64,000 nucleotides of DNA from Streptomyces sp. ALI-76-A (GCF_030287445.1 NZ_JASVWB010000002.1:7502001-7566000), one strand, 5' to 3'; shown: positions 17,637 to 26,010, numbered from the stretch's first letter. Notes: generated from the letters alone by a model not told the origin. A program made the numbers and translations.

Positions 17637-17908
17637 GTCTCCTGTCCAAGCGGCCCCGCGTCGACCACGTCGCCACCGCCGCCCGGCTCCGCGCCCACCC
17701 CCACATGTGGCTGATCGTCGGCGAGTACCGCTCCACCGTCAGCGCCGAGGGCATCGCCCGCGACATCCGCTCCGCGTTCCAGCGTCACGTCGGCCGCGGC
17801 CGGTCGCCGTACCGGCCGGCCGGGGCGTTCGAGTCGCGGATGGAGTTGACGGAGTACGGGGTGCAGGTCACGGCCCGGTACGTCGGTGCGGGTGGTGGCA
17901 GCCGATGA
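17633..17908 (+). CDS. Unknown small basic element protein
   Basis: The 91-residue protein has alternating basic and aromatic segments (HPHMWLIVGEYRSTVSAEG; QRHVGRGRSPYRP). It reads as a small alpha/beta domain with no recognised family. ATGA-coupled. Confidence 0.65.
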   Translation: MSLLSKRPRVDHVATAARLRAHPHMWLIVGEYRSTVSAEGIARDIRSAFQRHVGRGRSPYRPAGAFESRMELTEYGVQVTARYVGAGGGSR

Positions 17909-18174
17909 AGATCGCCCCAGCCATCCGCATCGCGCGCCCGACCGGCCGACTCGGTCTGCTCCTCGCCGAGATCCGCCGCCAGCGCGGCCGGTGGAACGCC
18001 ATCCGCGTCATCCGCCTGTACCGCGCTCTCGGCGTGAGCGTGCCTTCCGCTCAGATCCGTGCGATCGCCCGCGGGGACCTTCGGGATCTCGCGGTGTGGG
18101 GCTGGCTGCAACGCCATGACGAGCCCTCGAACCGCTTCTACACGCTCAACTCCCGGAAGGACGTGCGCCCGTGA
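17905..18174 (+). CDS. Winged-helix-like small protein
   Basis: The 89-residue basic product has a helix-turn-helix-like order (LAEIRRQRGRWNAIRVIRLYRALGV; AIARGDLRDLAVWGWLQRHDEP) ending in a possible wing (RFYTLNSRKDV). It may bind DNA and act as a regulator or replication helper. This is fold-pattern inference only. Confidence 0.6.
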   Translation: MKIAPAIRIARPTGRLGLLLAEIRRQRGRWNAIRVIRLYRALGVSVPSAQIRAIARGDLRDLAVWGWLQRHDEPSNRFYTLNSRKDVRP

Positions 18175-18470
18175 GCGCCCGCACCGACATCCTCGACGCC
18201 CTTGAGCGCGACGGATACAAGAGCCGCGAGGCCATCAGCCTGCTGGAGCGCGCCGACAAGGAGCCGCAGACCCCGACCGGGCTGGGCGACCCCGACTTCC
18301 CCACCACCCTGTCCGGCGGGCACGCGCTGATCGTCGAGTACGGGGACTGCGAGTTCTACGGCTACTGCCAGTGCGGCAAGGCGCTCGGCATGGTCACGCC
18401 GGACAAGTTCGGTGACGACACCTTCGGCGGCAAGTGGGAGCGCCACGTCATGACGGAGGTGGCTGTCTGA
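18171..18470 (+). CDS. Unknown element protein with two Cys
   Basis: The 99-residue GTG-start protein begins with a helix (TDILDALERDGYKSREAISLL) and has a compact CEFYGYCQCGKALG segment that may bind metal. Its stop overlaps the yqaJ-like start. Confidence 0.65.
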   Translation: MSARTDILDALERDGYKSREAISLLERADKEPQTPTGLGDPDFPTTLSGGHALIVEYGDCEFYGYCQCGKALGMVTPDKFGDDTFGGKWERHVMTEVAV

Positions 18471-19375
18471 TGCCGACCACCGCGCAGGCCGGGGCTTCGG
18501 CCCCGGCCGCCGGCCCCACCGTCCTCGGATGGTTCGAACCCGGCTCCGACCAGTGGCACGCCGCCCGCGCCAACGGCATCGGCGGCAGCGAGATCGCCGC
18601 AGTCCTCGGCCTCTCCCCGTACGAGTCCCGCTTCTCCCTCTGGCACCGCAAGAAGGGCCTCATCGGACCCGTCGAGGAGTCCGAGGAAATGTACTGGGGC
18701 AAGGAGCACGAGCCCGCGATCTGCCGCCGCTTCGCCCGCGACCACCCCGAACTCGTCGTCACCGCCGCACCGACCTACTCCCACCCCGACCGGCCGTGGC
18801 AGATCGCCAACCCCGACCGGCACGCCGGCCCGGACCTGTTCGAGGCGAAGACCGCCCGCGACGACACGGGCTGGGGCAAGGAAGGCACCAGCGAAATCCC
18901 GGTGCACTACCGGGCGCAGTGCCTGCACTACATGGATGTGACCGGCGCCCGCAACTGCTGGGTCGGCGTGCTGATCGCCGGGTCGCAGTACCGGGAGTAC
19001 GTCGTCGAGTACGACGAGGCCGAAGCCCGGCTCCTGCGGGATGCGGGCGCCCGCTTCATGGACGACCTGGCCCGCGACATCCGCCCCGACATCGACGGCC
19101 ACTCCGCGACCTACCAGGCCATCCGCGAGATCCCCGACGGGCTGGACCCGGTCGACGTCGAGATCGACACCTCCCTGCGGGACCGCTTCTACGCCGCACA
19201 GGACTCCGCGTGGGCGGCGGAGGACGAGCTGACCGCCTGCAAGAGCGAGCTCCTCGACGCGATCGGCACCGGCCAGCGCGCCGTGTGCGAGCGCCAGCGG
19301 ATCGCCACCCGCACGGTCCGCGAGGGCCGCACCTACTCCCTGATGCCTGCACGAACCCGAAGGAACGCCGCATGA
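18470..19375 (+). CDS. YqaJ-family (lambda-exonuclease-like) viral recombinase
   Basis: This 301-residue protein has the YqaJ order of motifs: W...AR..GIGGSEIAAVLGLSPY, then YWGKEHEPAI, then NPDRHAGPDLFEAKTA with the D-(x)n-E-x-K catalytic set, then the Gln-containing HYRAQCLHYMDVTG. It should degrade one DNA strand 5'-3' to expose single-stranded DNA. The recT gene follows with a four-base overlap, the normal two-component arrangement for phage recombination. Confidence 0.93.
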   Translation: MPTTAQAGASAPAAGPTVLGWFEPGSDQWHAARANGIGGSEIAAVLGLSPYESRFSLWHRKKGLIGPVEESEEMYWGKEHEPAICRRFARDHPELVVTAAPTYSHPDRPWQIANPDRHAGPDLFEAKTARDDTGWGKEGTSEIPVHYRAQCLHYMDVTGARNCWVGVLIAGSQYREYVVEYDEAEARLLRDAGARFMDDLARDIRPDIDGHSATYQAIREIPDGLDPVDVEIDTSLRDRFYAAQDSAWAAEDELTACKSELLDAIGTGQRAVCERQRIATRTVREGRTYSLMPARTRRNAA

Positions 19376-20211
19376 GCGACAACACCGTAGGAAACGCGAT
19401 TGCCACCCGCGACAACGGGCCCGAGGCCATCGTTCGCCAGCACCGCGAAGACCTCACCCTCGTCCTCCCCACCCACGTCAAGGGCGAGACGTGGATGCGC
19501 CTCGCCACCGGCGCCCTCCGCCGCGACGCCAACCTCCGCCAAGTCGCCGCCCGCAACCCCGGCTCCCTCATGAACGCCCTCCTCGAATGTGCCCGCCTCG
19601 GCCACGAACCCGGCACCGAAGCGTTCTACCTCGTGCCGTTCGGCCAGGAAGTCCAGGGCATCGAGGGCTACCGCGGCATCATCGAGCGGATCTACCGGGC
19701 CGGCGCGGTCAAGGCCGTCAAGGCCGAGGTGGTGTACGAGAACGACCAGTTCAAGTACCACCCCGGCATGGACCGGCCCGAGCACGAGCCGGACTACTTC
19801 TCCGACCGCGGGCGCATCGTCGGCGCCTACGCGTACGGCGTGTTCGAGGACGGCTCCACGTCGAAGGTCGTCGTCATCAACCGGTCGTACATCGACAAGG
19901 TCAAGAAGGAGTCCAAGGGCTCCGACCGGGCTTCCTCGCCGTGGGTGAAGTGGGAAGAGGGCATGGTCCTCAAGACCGTGGCCCGGCGGCTGGAGCCGTG
20001 GGTGCCGACGGCGGTGGAGTGGCGCAACGAGCAGCCGCAGGTACAGGCCGAGGCTCCCGCGCTGCCGGCGGCCGCCGGTCCGCCCGCCATCGCCTCAGCC
20101 GATCCGGACGCCTCTGACGACGAGGGCCCGATCGAGGCGGAGTTCGTCGACGACGAGCCGGCCGCGGGCTGGCCGGCCGCCGCGACCCCGGGATCGGGGG
20201 CCCGCCCGTGA
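19372..20211 (+). CDS. recT: RecT-family single-strand annealing protein
   Basis: This 279-residue protein matches RecT: RLATGALRRDANLRQV, NPGSLMNALLECARLGHEPGT and EAFYLVPFG, then the basic DNA-binding part (YIDKVKKESKGSD) and KTVARRLEPW. The acidic C-terminal tail (DEGPIEAEFVDDE) is typical. It anneals the single strands made by the adjacent exonuclease and serves in recombination-dependent replication or repair of the element. Confidence 0.95.
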   Translation: MSDNTVGNAIATRDNGPEAIVRQHREDLTLVLPTHVKGETWMRLATGALRRDANLRQVAARNPGSLMNALLECARLGHEPGTEAFYLVPFGQEVQGIEGYRGIIERIYRAGAVKAVKAEVVYENDQFKYHPGMDRPEHEPDYFSDRGRIVGAYAYGVFEDGSTSKVVVINRSYIDKVKKESKGSDRASSPWVKWEEGMVLKTVARRLEPWVPTAVEWRNEQPQVQAEAPALPAAAGPPAIASADPDASDDEGPIEAEFVDDEPAAGWPAAATPGSGARP

Positions 20212-20831
20212 ACGCGCTGATCGCCTTCGTCGACTGCGAGACGACGCACCTGGACGCCGAGATCGGCGAGGCGTGGGAGGTCGCCGTCATCCTCCGCGAG
20301 GACGAAGACCCCACCACCGACACCGAGTACGTGTGGGAGTTCGCCATCGACCCCGACCTCGCCGACCCCGAGTCCCTGCGGATCGGACGCTGGCACGAGC
20401 GCCGTCAACTCCCCGCCCGCGTCAGCCAGGCCGCGTTCACCGGCAGCATCCCCGCCGTACCGATGAGTCGGGACGACGCCGTGAAGGCGATCCTCACCAT
20501 CCTGCGCGGGACGGTCCTGGTCGGCTCCAACCCTGGCTTCGATGACCGGTTCCTGCGCAAGCTCCTCGGTCCGGGAGGCGTGCAGTGGCACTACCGGCCG
20601 GTCGACATCGCCACCCTTGTGGCCGGGTCCCGGCTCGGCATGGCCAACGTGATCCGCCGCTTCGGCGGACGGCCCGGCAAGAACGACGTGCCTGAGCTGC
20701 CGTTCTCCTCGCGGGAGATGTCCCGCTTCGTGGGCGTCGAGCCGCCGGTTACTGGGGCGGCGCACACCGCGCTGGGCGACGCCCGCTGGGCCCGCGACGT
20801 GTTCGACGCGGTGTGGGGCGGTGAGTGCTGA
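20208..20831 (+). CDS. DEDD-type 3'-5' exonuclease
   Basis: This 207-residue protein has the exonuclease order: Asp9-x-Glu11 in FVDCETTHLD, VGSNPGFDDRFL (ExoII) and HTALGDARW (His and Asp of ExoIII). It resembles DnaQ/RNase-T-fold exonucleases in phages. It starts at GTG 20208, coupled to recT, and probably trims DNA ends in the same recombination pathway. Confidence 0.88.
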   Translation: MNALIAFVDCETTHLDAEIGEAWEVAVILREDEDPTTDTEYVWEFAIDPDLADPESLRIGRWHERRQLPARVSQAAFTGSIPAVPMSRDDAVKAILTILRGTVLVGSNPGFDDRFLRKLLGPGGVQWHYRPVDIATLVAGSRLGMANVIRRFGGRPGKNDVPELPFSSREMSRFVGVEPPVTGAAHTALGDARWARDVFDAVWGGEC

Positions 20832-21277
20832 TGTTCGGCCTCACCACCACCCGCCGCCTGCGCGCCGAGCTGGACGCCGCCCGCGCGGAGACCAACCGGC
20901 AGCGCGAGCGGGCCGAGACCGCCGAGAAGCACGCGGCCACCGCCGTGTTCAACCGCAAGCAGGTACTGCGGCAGCTCGCCCATGCTGACGCCGACAACCG
21001 GCGCCTGAACGGCCGGCTCCTCGAACTCGGCCGCCGCCTCACCTCGCTGACCGAGGCCGACCCCGAGTATGCGGCCCGCCTGGAACGGCGGGTGGCCCGG
21101 CTCCTGGCGGTCGCGGGCCGCCTGTACCTGGGCCGCGAGGCGGAGCAGCAGCGCGCAGAGCACCTCCAGCAGCGCCTCGACGACGCGTGCGGCCTCAACG
21201 ATGCCCGCGTCGAGCATGGCCGGCACTGGCAGGAAACCCGCGACGACAAGCGGTGGGCGAAGGAGGCCACGTCGTGA
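20831..21277 (+). CDS. Coiled-coil element protein
   Basis: The 148-residue product is almost wholly charged helix (RLRAELDAARAETNRQRERA; EAEQQRAEHLQQRLDDA), a predicted coiled coil. The ATG at 20831 overlaps the preceding stop (TGATG); GTG 20825 is possible. Function unknown. Confidence 0.7.
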   Translation: MFGLTTTRRLRAELDAARAETNRQRERAETAEKHAATAVFNRKQVLRQLAHADADNRRLNGRLLELGRRLTSLTEADPEYAARLERRVARLLAVAGRLYLGREAEQQRAEHLQQRLDDACGLNDARVEHGRHWQETRDDKRWAKEATS

Positions 21278-21573
21278 GCCAGTACCTGACCGCCCTCACC
21301 GGCGCCGGCACCGCGATCGCCGTGGGTATGACGATCGCCGCCCGGTCGTGGACCCGGATCGAACCGGCCGACGTTCCGACGGGCCGGCATCGCGGCAAGC
21401 ACGAGCGTCTGGTGCCGCTGGCCGAGCTGATGCGGCCGACGCAGGTCCTCGACGAGTTCGAGGCGGACTGCCCGGCCGAGGACCGGCCGACCCTCCACAT
21501 CCGGCTGCGGGTGGGCGGCGAGCTGTGCACCGAGTGCCGCAACCGAGGCCTGACCGAAGGCGGTGGCCGATGA
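21274..21573 (+). CDS. Unknown protein with a C-terminal Cys pair
   Basis: The 99-residue GTG-start product has an Ala-rich, possibly membrane-associated N-terminus (LTALTGAGTAIAVGMTIAAR) and a C-terminal CTECRNRGL motif. No domain recognised. Confidence 0.65.
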   Translation: MSQYLTALTGAGTAIAVGMTIAARSWTRIEPADVPTGRHRGKHERLVPLAELMRPTQVLDEFEADCPAEDRPTLHIRLRVGGELCTECRNRGLTEGGGR

Positions 21574-21899
21574 GCAGCCTGTCCACCGCCGAGGCCGCGC
21601 TGATCGTGTTCGCCGTCGTCAGCTCGTCGCTCGCCGCCACCTACTTCCAGGTCAAGCGGGCCCGGCGTGAGGAGTCGACGCGGGACCGGATCATCGCCGC
21701 GGCTCACGAGCGGGCGGAGGAAGCGGCACGCCTCGACGGCCACACCCTCGCCGACGCCGCCCGCGGGCAGCGTCTGCCTGCGGATGTGGAGGACCACCTC
21801 GTCCGCTTCCTCGTCGACAACCCGGACGTGGCTGACGGGTTCGCCCGACTGCGCCAGGCCGTCCGCGACGAACAGCAGAAGGAGGCAGGCGATGCCTGA
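21570..21899 (+). CDS. Small membrane-anchored protein
   Basis: The 109-residue protein has one N-terminal transmembrane helix (AEAALIVFAVVSSSLAATYF), then a charged helical cytoplasmic part (ESTRDRIIAAAHERAEEAAR). It overlaps the next gene by eight bases. Confidence 0.65.
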   Translation: MSSLSTAEAALIVFAVVSSSLAATYFQVKRARREESTRDRIIAAAHERAEEAARLDGHTLADAARGQRLPADVEDHLVRFLVDNPDVADGFARLRQAVRDEQQKEAGDA

Positions 21900-22257
21900 A
21901 CTCGACGACACCCAACTCGACCAGCTCATCCAAAACATCGGCCTCACAGACCCTCACCGCGGTCAGGCCATCGCCCCATGCGGCACCCAATCTGCCTACA
22001 CCCGGCACGTGAAGAACGGCGAGCCGATCGACGACGCCTGCCGTCACGCCAACGCCGAGGCCAAGCGCACCAAGGGCACCCCCACGCCGAGCAGGCGACA
22101 GCCGATCGAACACGGAACCCTCAAGGGCTACAAGCAGCACCGGTACCGCGACGAGCAGGCGTGTGACAAGTGCCTGGAAGCCCATCGGCTGTACGGCCGT
22201 AACCGGGATCGTAAGCGTGCGGCAGCCCGCTGGGCCAAGAGGGACGGTGGCCAGTGA
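21892..22257 (+). CDS. Double zinc-finger-like small protein
   Basis: The 121-residue protein carries two related units. One is CGTQSAYTRHVKNGEPIDDA followed by C-R-H-A-N. The other is HGTLKGYKQHRYRDEQACDK followed by C-L-E-A-H. The pattern [CH]-G-T-x-x-[GA]-Y-x-[KR]-H...C suggests a small metal-binding, nucleic-acid-binding fold. The same unit is fused to the C-terminus of the Wbl protein at 23245-23664. Confidence 0.7.
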   Translation: MPELDDTQLDQLIQNIGLTDPHRGQAIAPCGTQSAYTRHVKNGEPIDDACRHANAEAKRTKGTPTPSRRQPIEHGTLKGYKQHRYRDEQACDKCLEAHRLYGRNRDRKRAAARWAKRDGGQ

Positions 22258-22853
22258 GCACACTGTTCGATCTCCAGCCGCAGGCACCGGCCGCCTGCGC
22301 AGCGGCCGGGCCTCCGCTCTACCGAGTCGCCGGACTCGACATCAGCCTCACCGGCACCGGCATCGCCACCCTCGGCGGCACCACCCGCGTCCCCACCAAA
22401 GGGCGCCGCAAAGACACCCTGCTCGAGCGAAACGCCCGCATGAAACACATCACCACCCGCGTCCTCGAGGAAGTCGGCACCGTCGACCTCGCCTGCATCG
22501 AAGGCCCCATCGGCTACGCCACCCCCGGCGGCAGCACGTGGGACCGCGGCGGACTGTGGTGGCGGATCGTCGCCGCCCTCCTCGAGCGGGACATCCCCAT
22601 CGCCGTCATCTCGCCCACCGCTCGAGCGAAGTACGCGACCGGGTCGGGAGCCTCGAGGAAGACCGCGGTCCTCGAGGCGGCGCAGCACCGGTACGGGGCG
22701 ATCCTCGAGACCGACGACGAGGCGGACGCGCTCGTGCTGCGGGCGATGGGTCTGCACTGGCTGGAACAGCCGTTGGCGGAGGTCCCGGACGGCCATCGTG
22801 CGGCGCTGGCCGGCGTGCAGTGGCCGGAGCGGGCGGCGGTGATCGCGCGATGA
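22254..22853 (+). CDS. RuvC-like Holliday junction resolvase
   Basis: This 199-residue protein has the RNase-H-fold acidic motifs of RuvC-type resolvases: Asp29 in GLDISLTGTG, Glu in CIEGPIGY and the C-terminal DDEADALVL. A lysine-containing ARAKYATGSG segment precedes the last motif. It likely resolves branched DNA made by the YqaJ/RecT system. GTG start coupled to the preceding gene; the stop is coupled to the next ATG. Confidence 0.85.
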   Translation: MSTLFDLQPQAPAACAAAGPPLYRVAGLDISLTGTGIATLGGTTRVPTKGRRKDTLLERNARMKHITTRVLEEVGTVDLACIEGPIGYATPGGSTWDRGGLWWRIVAALLERDIPIAVISPTARAKYATGSGASRKTAVLEAAQHRYGAILETDDEADALVLRAMGLHWLEQPLAEVPDGHRAALAGVQWPERAAVIAR

Positions 22854-23248
22854 CCGAACTCGAAGCCGCCTGGGTCCGCGACCACGCCTGGCCCCCGCGC
22901 AACCGCCGCCGCGGCAACTACCCTCCCCGGCCCGCCGTGTGCTCCTGCACCTGGGGCACCTGCTACAACTGCGCAAGCGGCCACCACCACATCTGCGTCA
23001 CCGGCGACGGCAAGGCCGCCCTCGACCGGTACGTCACCGCCGTCCTCGGCTGGGACGGCTGGCGTGTGGCCGAGGTGATCTGGCTGCCCCGGCAAAAGCC
23101 GTGCCGCCTGCTGTGCCCGTGCCCGCACCCCGCCAGCACCCCGGCCGACGCTGCTCCCCTTCCTGCTGCGGCTCCTCGCCGAGCTTGCCGCCCGCAACCG
23201 GTCCCGGCCGGACAGCTGGGCCTGTTCGGGGAGGCGGTGACCCGATGA
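22850..23248 (+). CDS. Cys-rich element protein (DUF6248-like)
   Basis: The 132-residue protein has clustered Cys and His residues (CSCTWGTCYNCASGHHHICV) and a second cluster (PCRLLCPCPHP). They probably bind zinc. It resembles small Streptomyces proteins that I recall as DUF6248; that name is from memory. Function unknown. Confidence 0.65.
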   Translation: MTELEAAWVRDHAWPPRNRRRGNYPPRPAVCSCTWGTCYNCASGHHHICVTGDGKAALDRYVTAVLGWDGWRVAEVIWLPRQKPCRLLCPCPHPASTPADAAPLPAAAPRRACRPQPVPAGQLGLFGEAVTR

Positions 23249-23664
23249 TCCCGAACCTCGACTGGCTCCGCCACGCGGTCTGCGCCGGCATGGACCAGCG
23301 CGCGTTCTTCGCCACCGGCCGCCACGCCCGCGCCCAGGTCTTCGCCGCGAAAAGGGTCTGCGACGCGTGCCCCGTCCGCGAGCAGTGCCGGGAGTGGGCG
23401 ATCGAGAGCGGTGAACGCTGGGGTGTGTGGGGCGGCATGAGCCAGGACGAACTCCGCAAGAAGCGCCGCCGCTTCACCAGCAGGGCCAAGGCTGGCACCC
23501 GGCCGGCTCCGAAGAAGCGGGAGCCCGCGAAGTGCGGCACCCGTCCCGGCTATCAGAAGCACCTGCGGGAGAAGACGCCGGTCTGCGGGCCGTGCCGTCA
23601 GGCGAACACGGATGCGGACAACCGTCTGCGCCGTACCGGCACCAGCAAGGTCCTCGCGCCATGA
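23245..23664 (+). CDS. WhiB-like (Wbl) iron-sulfur regulator with extra finger-like tail
   Basis: This 139-residue Wbl protein has the four cluster-binding cysteines Cys13, Cys38, Cys41 and Cys47 (CDACPVREQC) and the GVWGG turn. A basic stretch (KKRRRFTSRAKAG) follows. The C-terminal unit CGTRPGYQKHLREKTPVCGP matches the finger-like repeats of the protein at 21892-22257. Wbl proteins bind a [4Fe-4S] cluster and act with the main sigma factor. This copy may tune element or host transcription to redox or nutrient state. Confidence 0.9.
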   Translation: MIPNLDWLRHAVCAGMDQRAFFATGRHARAQVFAAKRVCDACPVREQCREWAIESGERWGVWGGMSQDELRKKRRRFTSRAKAGTRPAPKKREPAKCGTRPGYQKHLREKTPVCGPCRQANTDADNRLRRTGTSKVLAP

Positions 23665-23978
23665 GCGGCCGACGGTCTGACGGGCCCACCCGTCCCGAGT
23701 GCCGGCACTGGATCGGTGCCGAGCAGCGGCACTGCCGCAGCGGAGAGAACGTGCGCCCGTACCTCACCGGCCCGTGCTGCCCGGACCACACCCCGAACGC
23801 GCTGCGTGGTCTGCCGGAGCCGCCGCCCGGGCCGGGCATGCCGGCCGCCGCGTGGACGACACCGTCCCCGATCTCCGACTCGCGGGTGGCGGACGCCCGC
23901 GCCATCGCGTCGGGGAAGCGCCGCTCGAATCCGCAGGCGTACCGCGCGGCGCAGGCCGCCGTGCACCACACCACCTGA
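23661..23978 (+). CDS. Unknown Cys/His-containing element protein
   Basis: The 105-residue product has an N-terminal CRHWIGAEQRHCRSGENVRPY...CCPDH region like a small zinc-binding module. A Pro-rich linker and a helical tail (DARAIASGKRRSNPQAYRAA) follow. It is the last gene of the unbroken overlapping operon. Confidence 0.7.
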   Translation: MSGRRSDGPTRPECRHWIGAEQRHCRSGENVRPYLTGPCCPDHTPNALRGLPEPPPGPGMPAAAWTTPSPISDSRVADARAIASGKRRSNPQAYRAAQAAVHHTT

Positions 23979-23993
23979 CCGCCCAACAGCAGC

Positions 23994-24020
23994 GCCCCGC
24001 CGGGCGGAAACCGGCGGGGC
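23994..24020 (+). terminator. GC hairpin in gene gap
   Basis: Perfect 10-bp stem GCCCCGCCGG/CCGGCGGGGC with a 7-base loop and no T-tract. It marks the first break in the operon. Confidence 0.5.
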
Positions 24021-24039
24021 ACCCACCAAGGAGAACACG

Positions 24040-24501
24040 ATGGGCTACACCACCGCCTTCGAAGGCCACGTCACCGTCGACCCGCCCCTCAACCCGCACG
24101 AGATCGCCTACCTCGACCGCTTCGCCGAAAGCCGCCGACACCAGCGCCCCGACGGCCCCTACTCCACCACCGACTACGGCTACAGCGAACTCGGCCACAC
24201 CGCCTACAACACCCCGCCCGAGGGACAGCCCAGCCTGTGGTGCAACTGGGAGCCCACCGACGAGGGCACCGGCATCCGCTGGAACGGCGCCGAGAAGTTC
24301 TACAACGCCACCCAGTGGATGCAGTACCTCATCGACCACTTCCTCAAGCCCGGCGGTCACGCCCAAGGTCAGGCCGGCTTCGAGAAGTTCACGTTCGACC
24401 ACACCGTCAACGGCGTGATCCACGCCCACGGCGACGAGCCCGGCGACGTGTGGGACCTGGTCGTCACCGACAACACGGCGACCGGCGACAGCCCCCGCTG
24501 A
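24040..24501 (+). CDS. Conserved element/phage protein of unknown function
   Basis: The 153-residue soluble product begins MGYTTAFEGHVTVDPPLNPH and contains the aromatic segments LWCNWEPTDEGTGIRWNGAEKFYNA. I recall similar proteins in many actinobacterial phages and elements but know no function. AAGGAG ribosome site. Confidence 0.75.
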   Translation: MGYTTAFEGHVTVDPPLNPHEIAYLDRFAESRRHQRPDGPYSTTDYGYSELGHTAYNTPPEGQPSLWCNWEPTDEGTGIRWNGAEKFYNATQWMQYLIDHFLKPGGHAQGQAGFEKFTFDHTVNGVIHAHGDEPGDVWDLVVTDNTATGDSPR

Positions 24502-24555
24502 CCACCTGACCGGCGGCCGATCTGACGGCGTCCCCCACGCCGCGGCCGCCACCCC

Positions 24556-24591
24556 GGGCCGCCCCGCTCTTCCCCCAAGGCGGGGCGGCCC
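24556..24591 (+). terminator. GC hairpin in gene gap
   Basis: Perfect 12-bp stem GGGCCGCCCCGC/GCGGGGCGGCCC around a 12-base loop, no T-tract. Confidence 0.5.
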
Positions 24592-24641
24592 ACCACCCCA
24601 CAACCACAACCGCAGATCCACAACCAGAGAAAGGCACCACC

Positions 24642-24965
24642 GTGACCCAACCCATCGACGCCGACGTCAAGTTCGACAGCAAGGTGTTGACCGACGTCGC
24701 CGAAGCCCTCGAACCCCACGCCGAGGAAATGTTCAAGCAGCGCCGCGGCCGGTGGATGGCCGTCGTCGAACTCGCCCACGTCGAGCGCACCGAGCCCGGC
24801 CCCGACGAGGACAAGCAGCCGGCCGTGAAGGTCCGCGTCACCACGATCGAGGTCGCCGCCGACGAGATCACCGCCGGCCGACTCCGCGGCGTGCAACGCG
24901 AGATGTACGACCGGCGCACCTCCGGCGGCACCCTCTTCCAGCACGACGAGGACGAGGTCGCCTGA
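24642..24965 (+). CDS. Unknown element protein
   Basis: The 107-residue GTG-start product looks like a small alpha/beta domain (RRGRWMAVVELAHVERTEPG; PAVKVRVTTIEVAADEITAG). AAAGG site upstream; TGATG-coupled to the next gene. Function unknown. Confidence 0.72.
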   Translation: MTQPIDADVKFDSKVLTDVAEALEPHAEEMFKQRRGRWMAVVELAHVERTEPGPDEDKQPAVKVRVTTIEVAADEITAGRLRGVQREMYDRRTSGGTLFQHDEDEVA

Positions 24966-25294
24966 TGGGCGCCCGGCCGCAGAGGGGCGCCGACTCCCGC
25001 CGCTCTGCGGCCGGGCGTGCCTGCGACCTGTGCGGAGCACCCGTGCTCAAGCAGCTCGTCGGCCACCGCGCCGCACTGAACGTGATCGCGGAGGCCGAAC
25101 CGATACCGCTGGAGCGGGTGGCCGCGCTCATCGGACCGAACCGGCTGGCCTGGTGCCTCGCCGAACTCCACAGCGGCGGCGCGGATCTGCGGTGGCGGTG
25201 CCGTCACGACTGCGGGCATCTCGTGGTGATCGAGCACCGGTGCCCTGCTGGGGCTGCGCAGTACGGGCGCCGGCCTGAGGGGGCGATGTGGTGA
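24965..25294 (+). CDS. Zinc-ribbon-like element protein
   Basis: The 109-residue product has CDLCGAPVLKQLVGH near the N-terminus and CRHDCGHLVVIEHRC near the C-terminus, spaced like two halves of a zinc-binding fold. Function unknown. It ends two bases before the convergent antitoxin stop. Confidence 0.68.
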   Translation: MGARPQRGADSRRSAAGRACDLCGAPVLKQLVGHRAALNVIAEAEPIPLERVAALIGPNRLAWCLAELHSGGADLRWRCRHDCGHLVVIEHRCPAGAAQYGRRPEGAMW

Positions 25295-25296
25295 CG

Positions 25297-25596
25297 TCAG
25301 GACTCCGCGGCCCGGCGCTCGGCGGCGTCGATCGCTTCTTCGATGATCCGAAGCTGCCTGACGATGTCCGGCTTCTGTTCCCGGCGTCGCAGTTCTTCCA
25401 CGTAGCGGCGCAGTCCCCGCAGGGTCGCGCCGGCCTCAACGTCCTCTGCGACTGGCACTGGAACGACTGCGGCCACGCGCCGGCCGTGGCTCGTGATGTA
25501 CGTGATCCGGCCGCGGACGGCGGCGTCATTGACGACCTCGGACAGGGCCGACCGCAGTTCGCGGATCCCCTTCTCAGCACTTGTGGGCGCAGGCAT
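25297..25596 (-). CDS. Phd/YefM-family antitoxin, no partner toxin seen
   Basis: This 99-residue protein matches the Phd/YefM N-terminal DNA-binding domain: GIRELRSALSEVVNDAAVRG, then ITYITSHGRRVAAVVPV. An extended C-terminal helix (LRRYVEELRRREQKPDIVRQ) would normally wrap a toxin. The flanking genes on either side are element proteins on the other strand and no RelE/Doc/YoeB-like gene is adjacent. It may be an orphan or act as a plain repressor. The short dyad TGTGTACACA lies 36 bases upstream. Confidence 0.82.
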   Translation of the reverse strand: MPAPTSAEKGIRELRSALSEVVNDAAVRGRITYITSHGRRVAAVVPVPVAEDVEAGATLRGLRRYVEELRRREQKPDIVRQLRIIEEAIDAAERRAAES

Positions 25597-25631
25597 ACAC
25601 GCATGGTATCCGAGGTCCACAAGGGAACATA

Positions 25632-25641
25632 TGTGTACACA
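25632..25641. promoter_or_regulatory. TGTACA-cored palindrome, possible antitoxin autoregulatory site
   Basis: TGTGTACACA is a perfect 10-bp palindrome with the TGTACA core known from YefM operators. It lies in the A+T-richer gap between the antitoxin and the next rightward gene. Confidence 0.5.
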
Positions 25642-25743
25642 AATTTGGTAGGGTGTGAGGCAGGTGAGGCCCACAGAGATAACGCGCTGACCTGCTAATT
25701 CGAGCTGCCCGCCTACCGCGCTCCTGCAAGGAGAACCACCCGC

Positions 25744-26010
25744 GTGACCGAGAACCCCGAACAGCACCGCCACCCCGGCGAGTGGCCCGTCCAGCCCGTC
25801 GACACCGGCGCGGACCAGACGGAACACGACCAGCTGTACGTGCAGCGCGCCCAGGAACACGCGCTCCGCGAAATGGTCCTCGGCTCCATCCGGCACGACC
25901 TCACCCAGCAGCCCACACCCGCCGCCATCCGCACCGCCGCCCGGACCTGGAAAGACGCCATCACCAACCTCGCCGACGAACTGATCAACACGCGGAGGAA
26001 CGAACGATGA
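25744..26010 (+). CDS. Small element protein of unknown function
   Basis: The 88-residue product (MTENPEQHRHPGEW...LYVQRAQEHALREMVLG) is polar and helical. It starts at GTG 25744 after AAGGAGAACC. It opens the replication gene cluster and is coupled to the next gene. Confidence 0.68.
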   Translation: MTENPEQHRHPGEWPVQPVDTGADQTEHDQLYVQRAQEHALREMVLGSIRHDLTQQPTPAAIRTAARTWKDAITNLADELINTRRNER

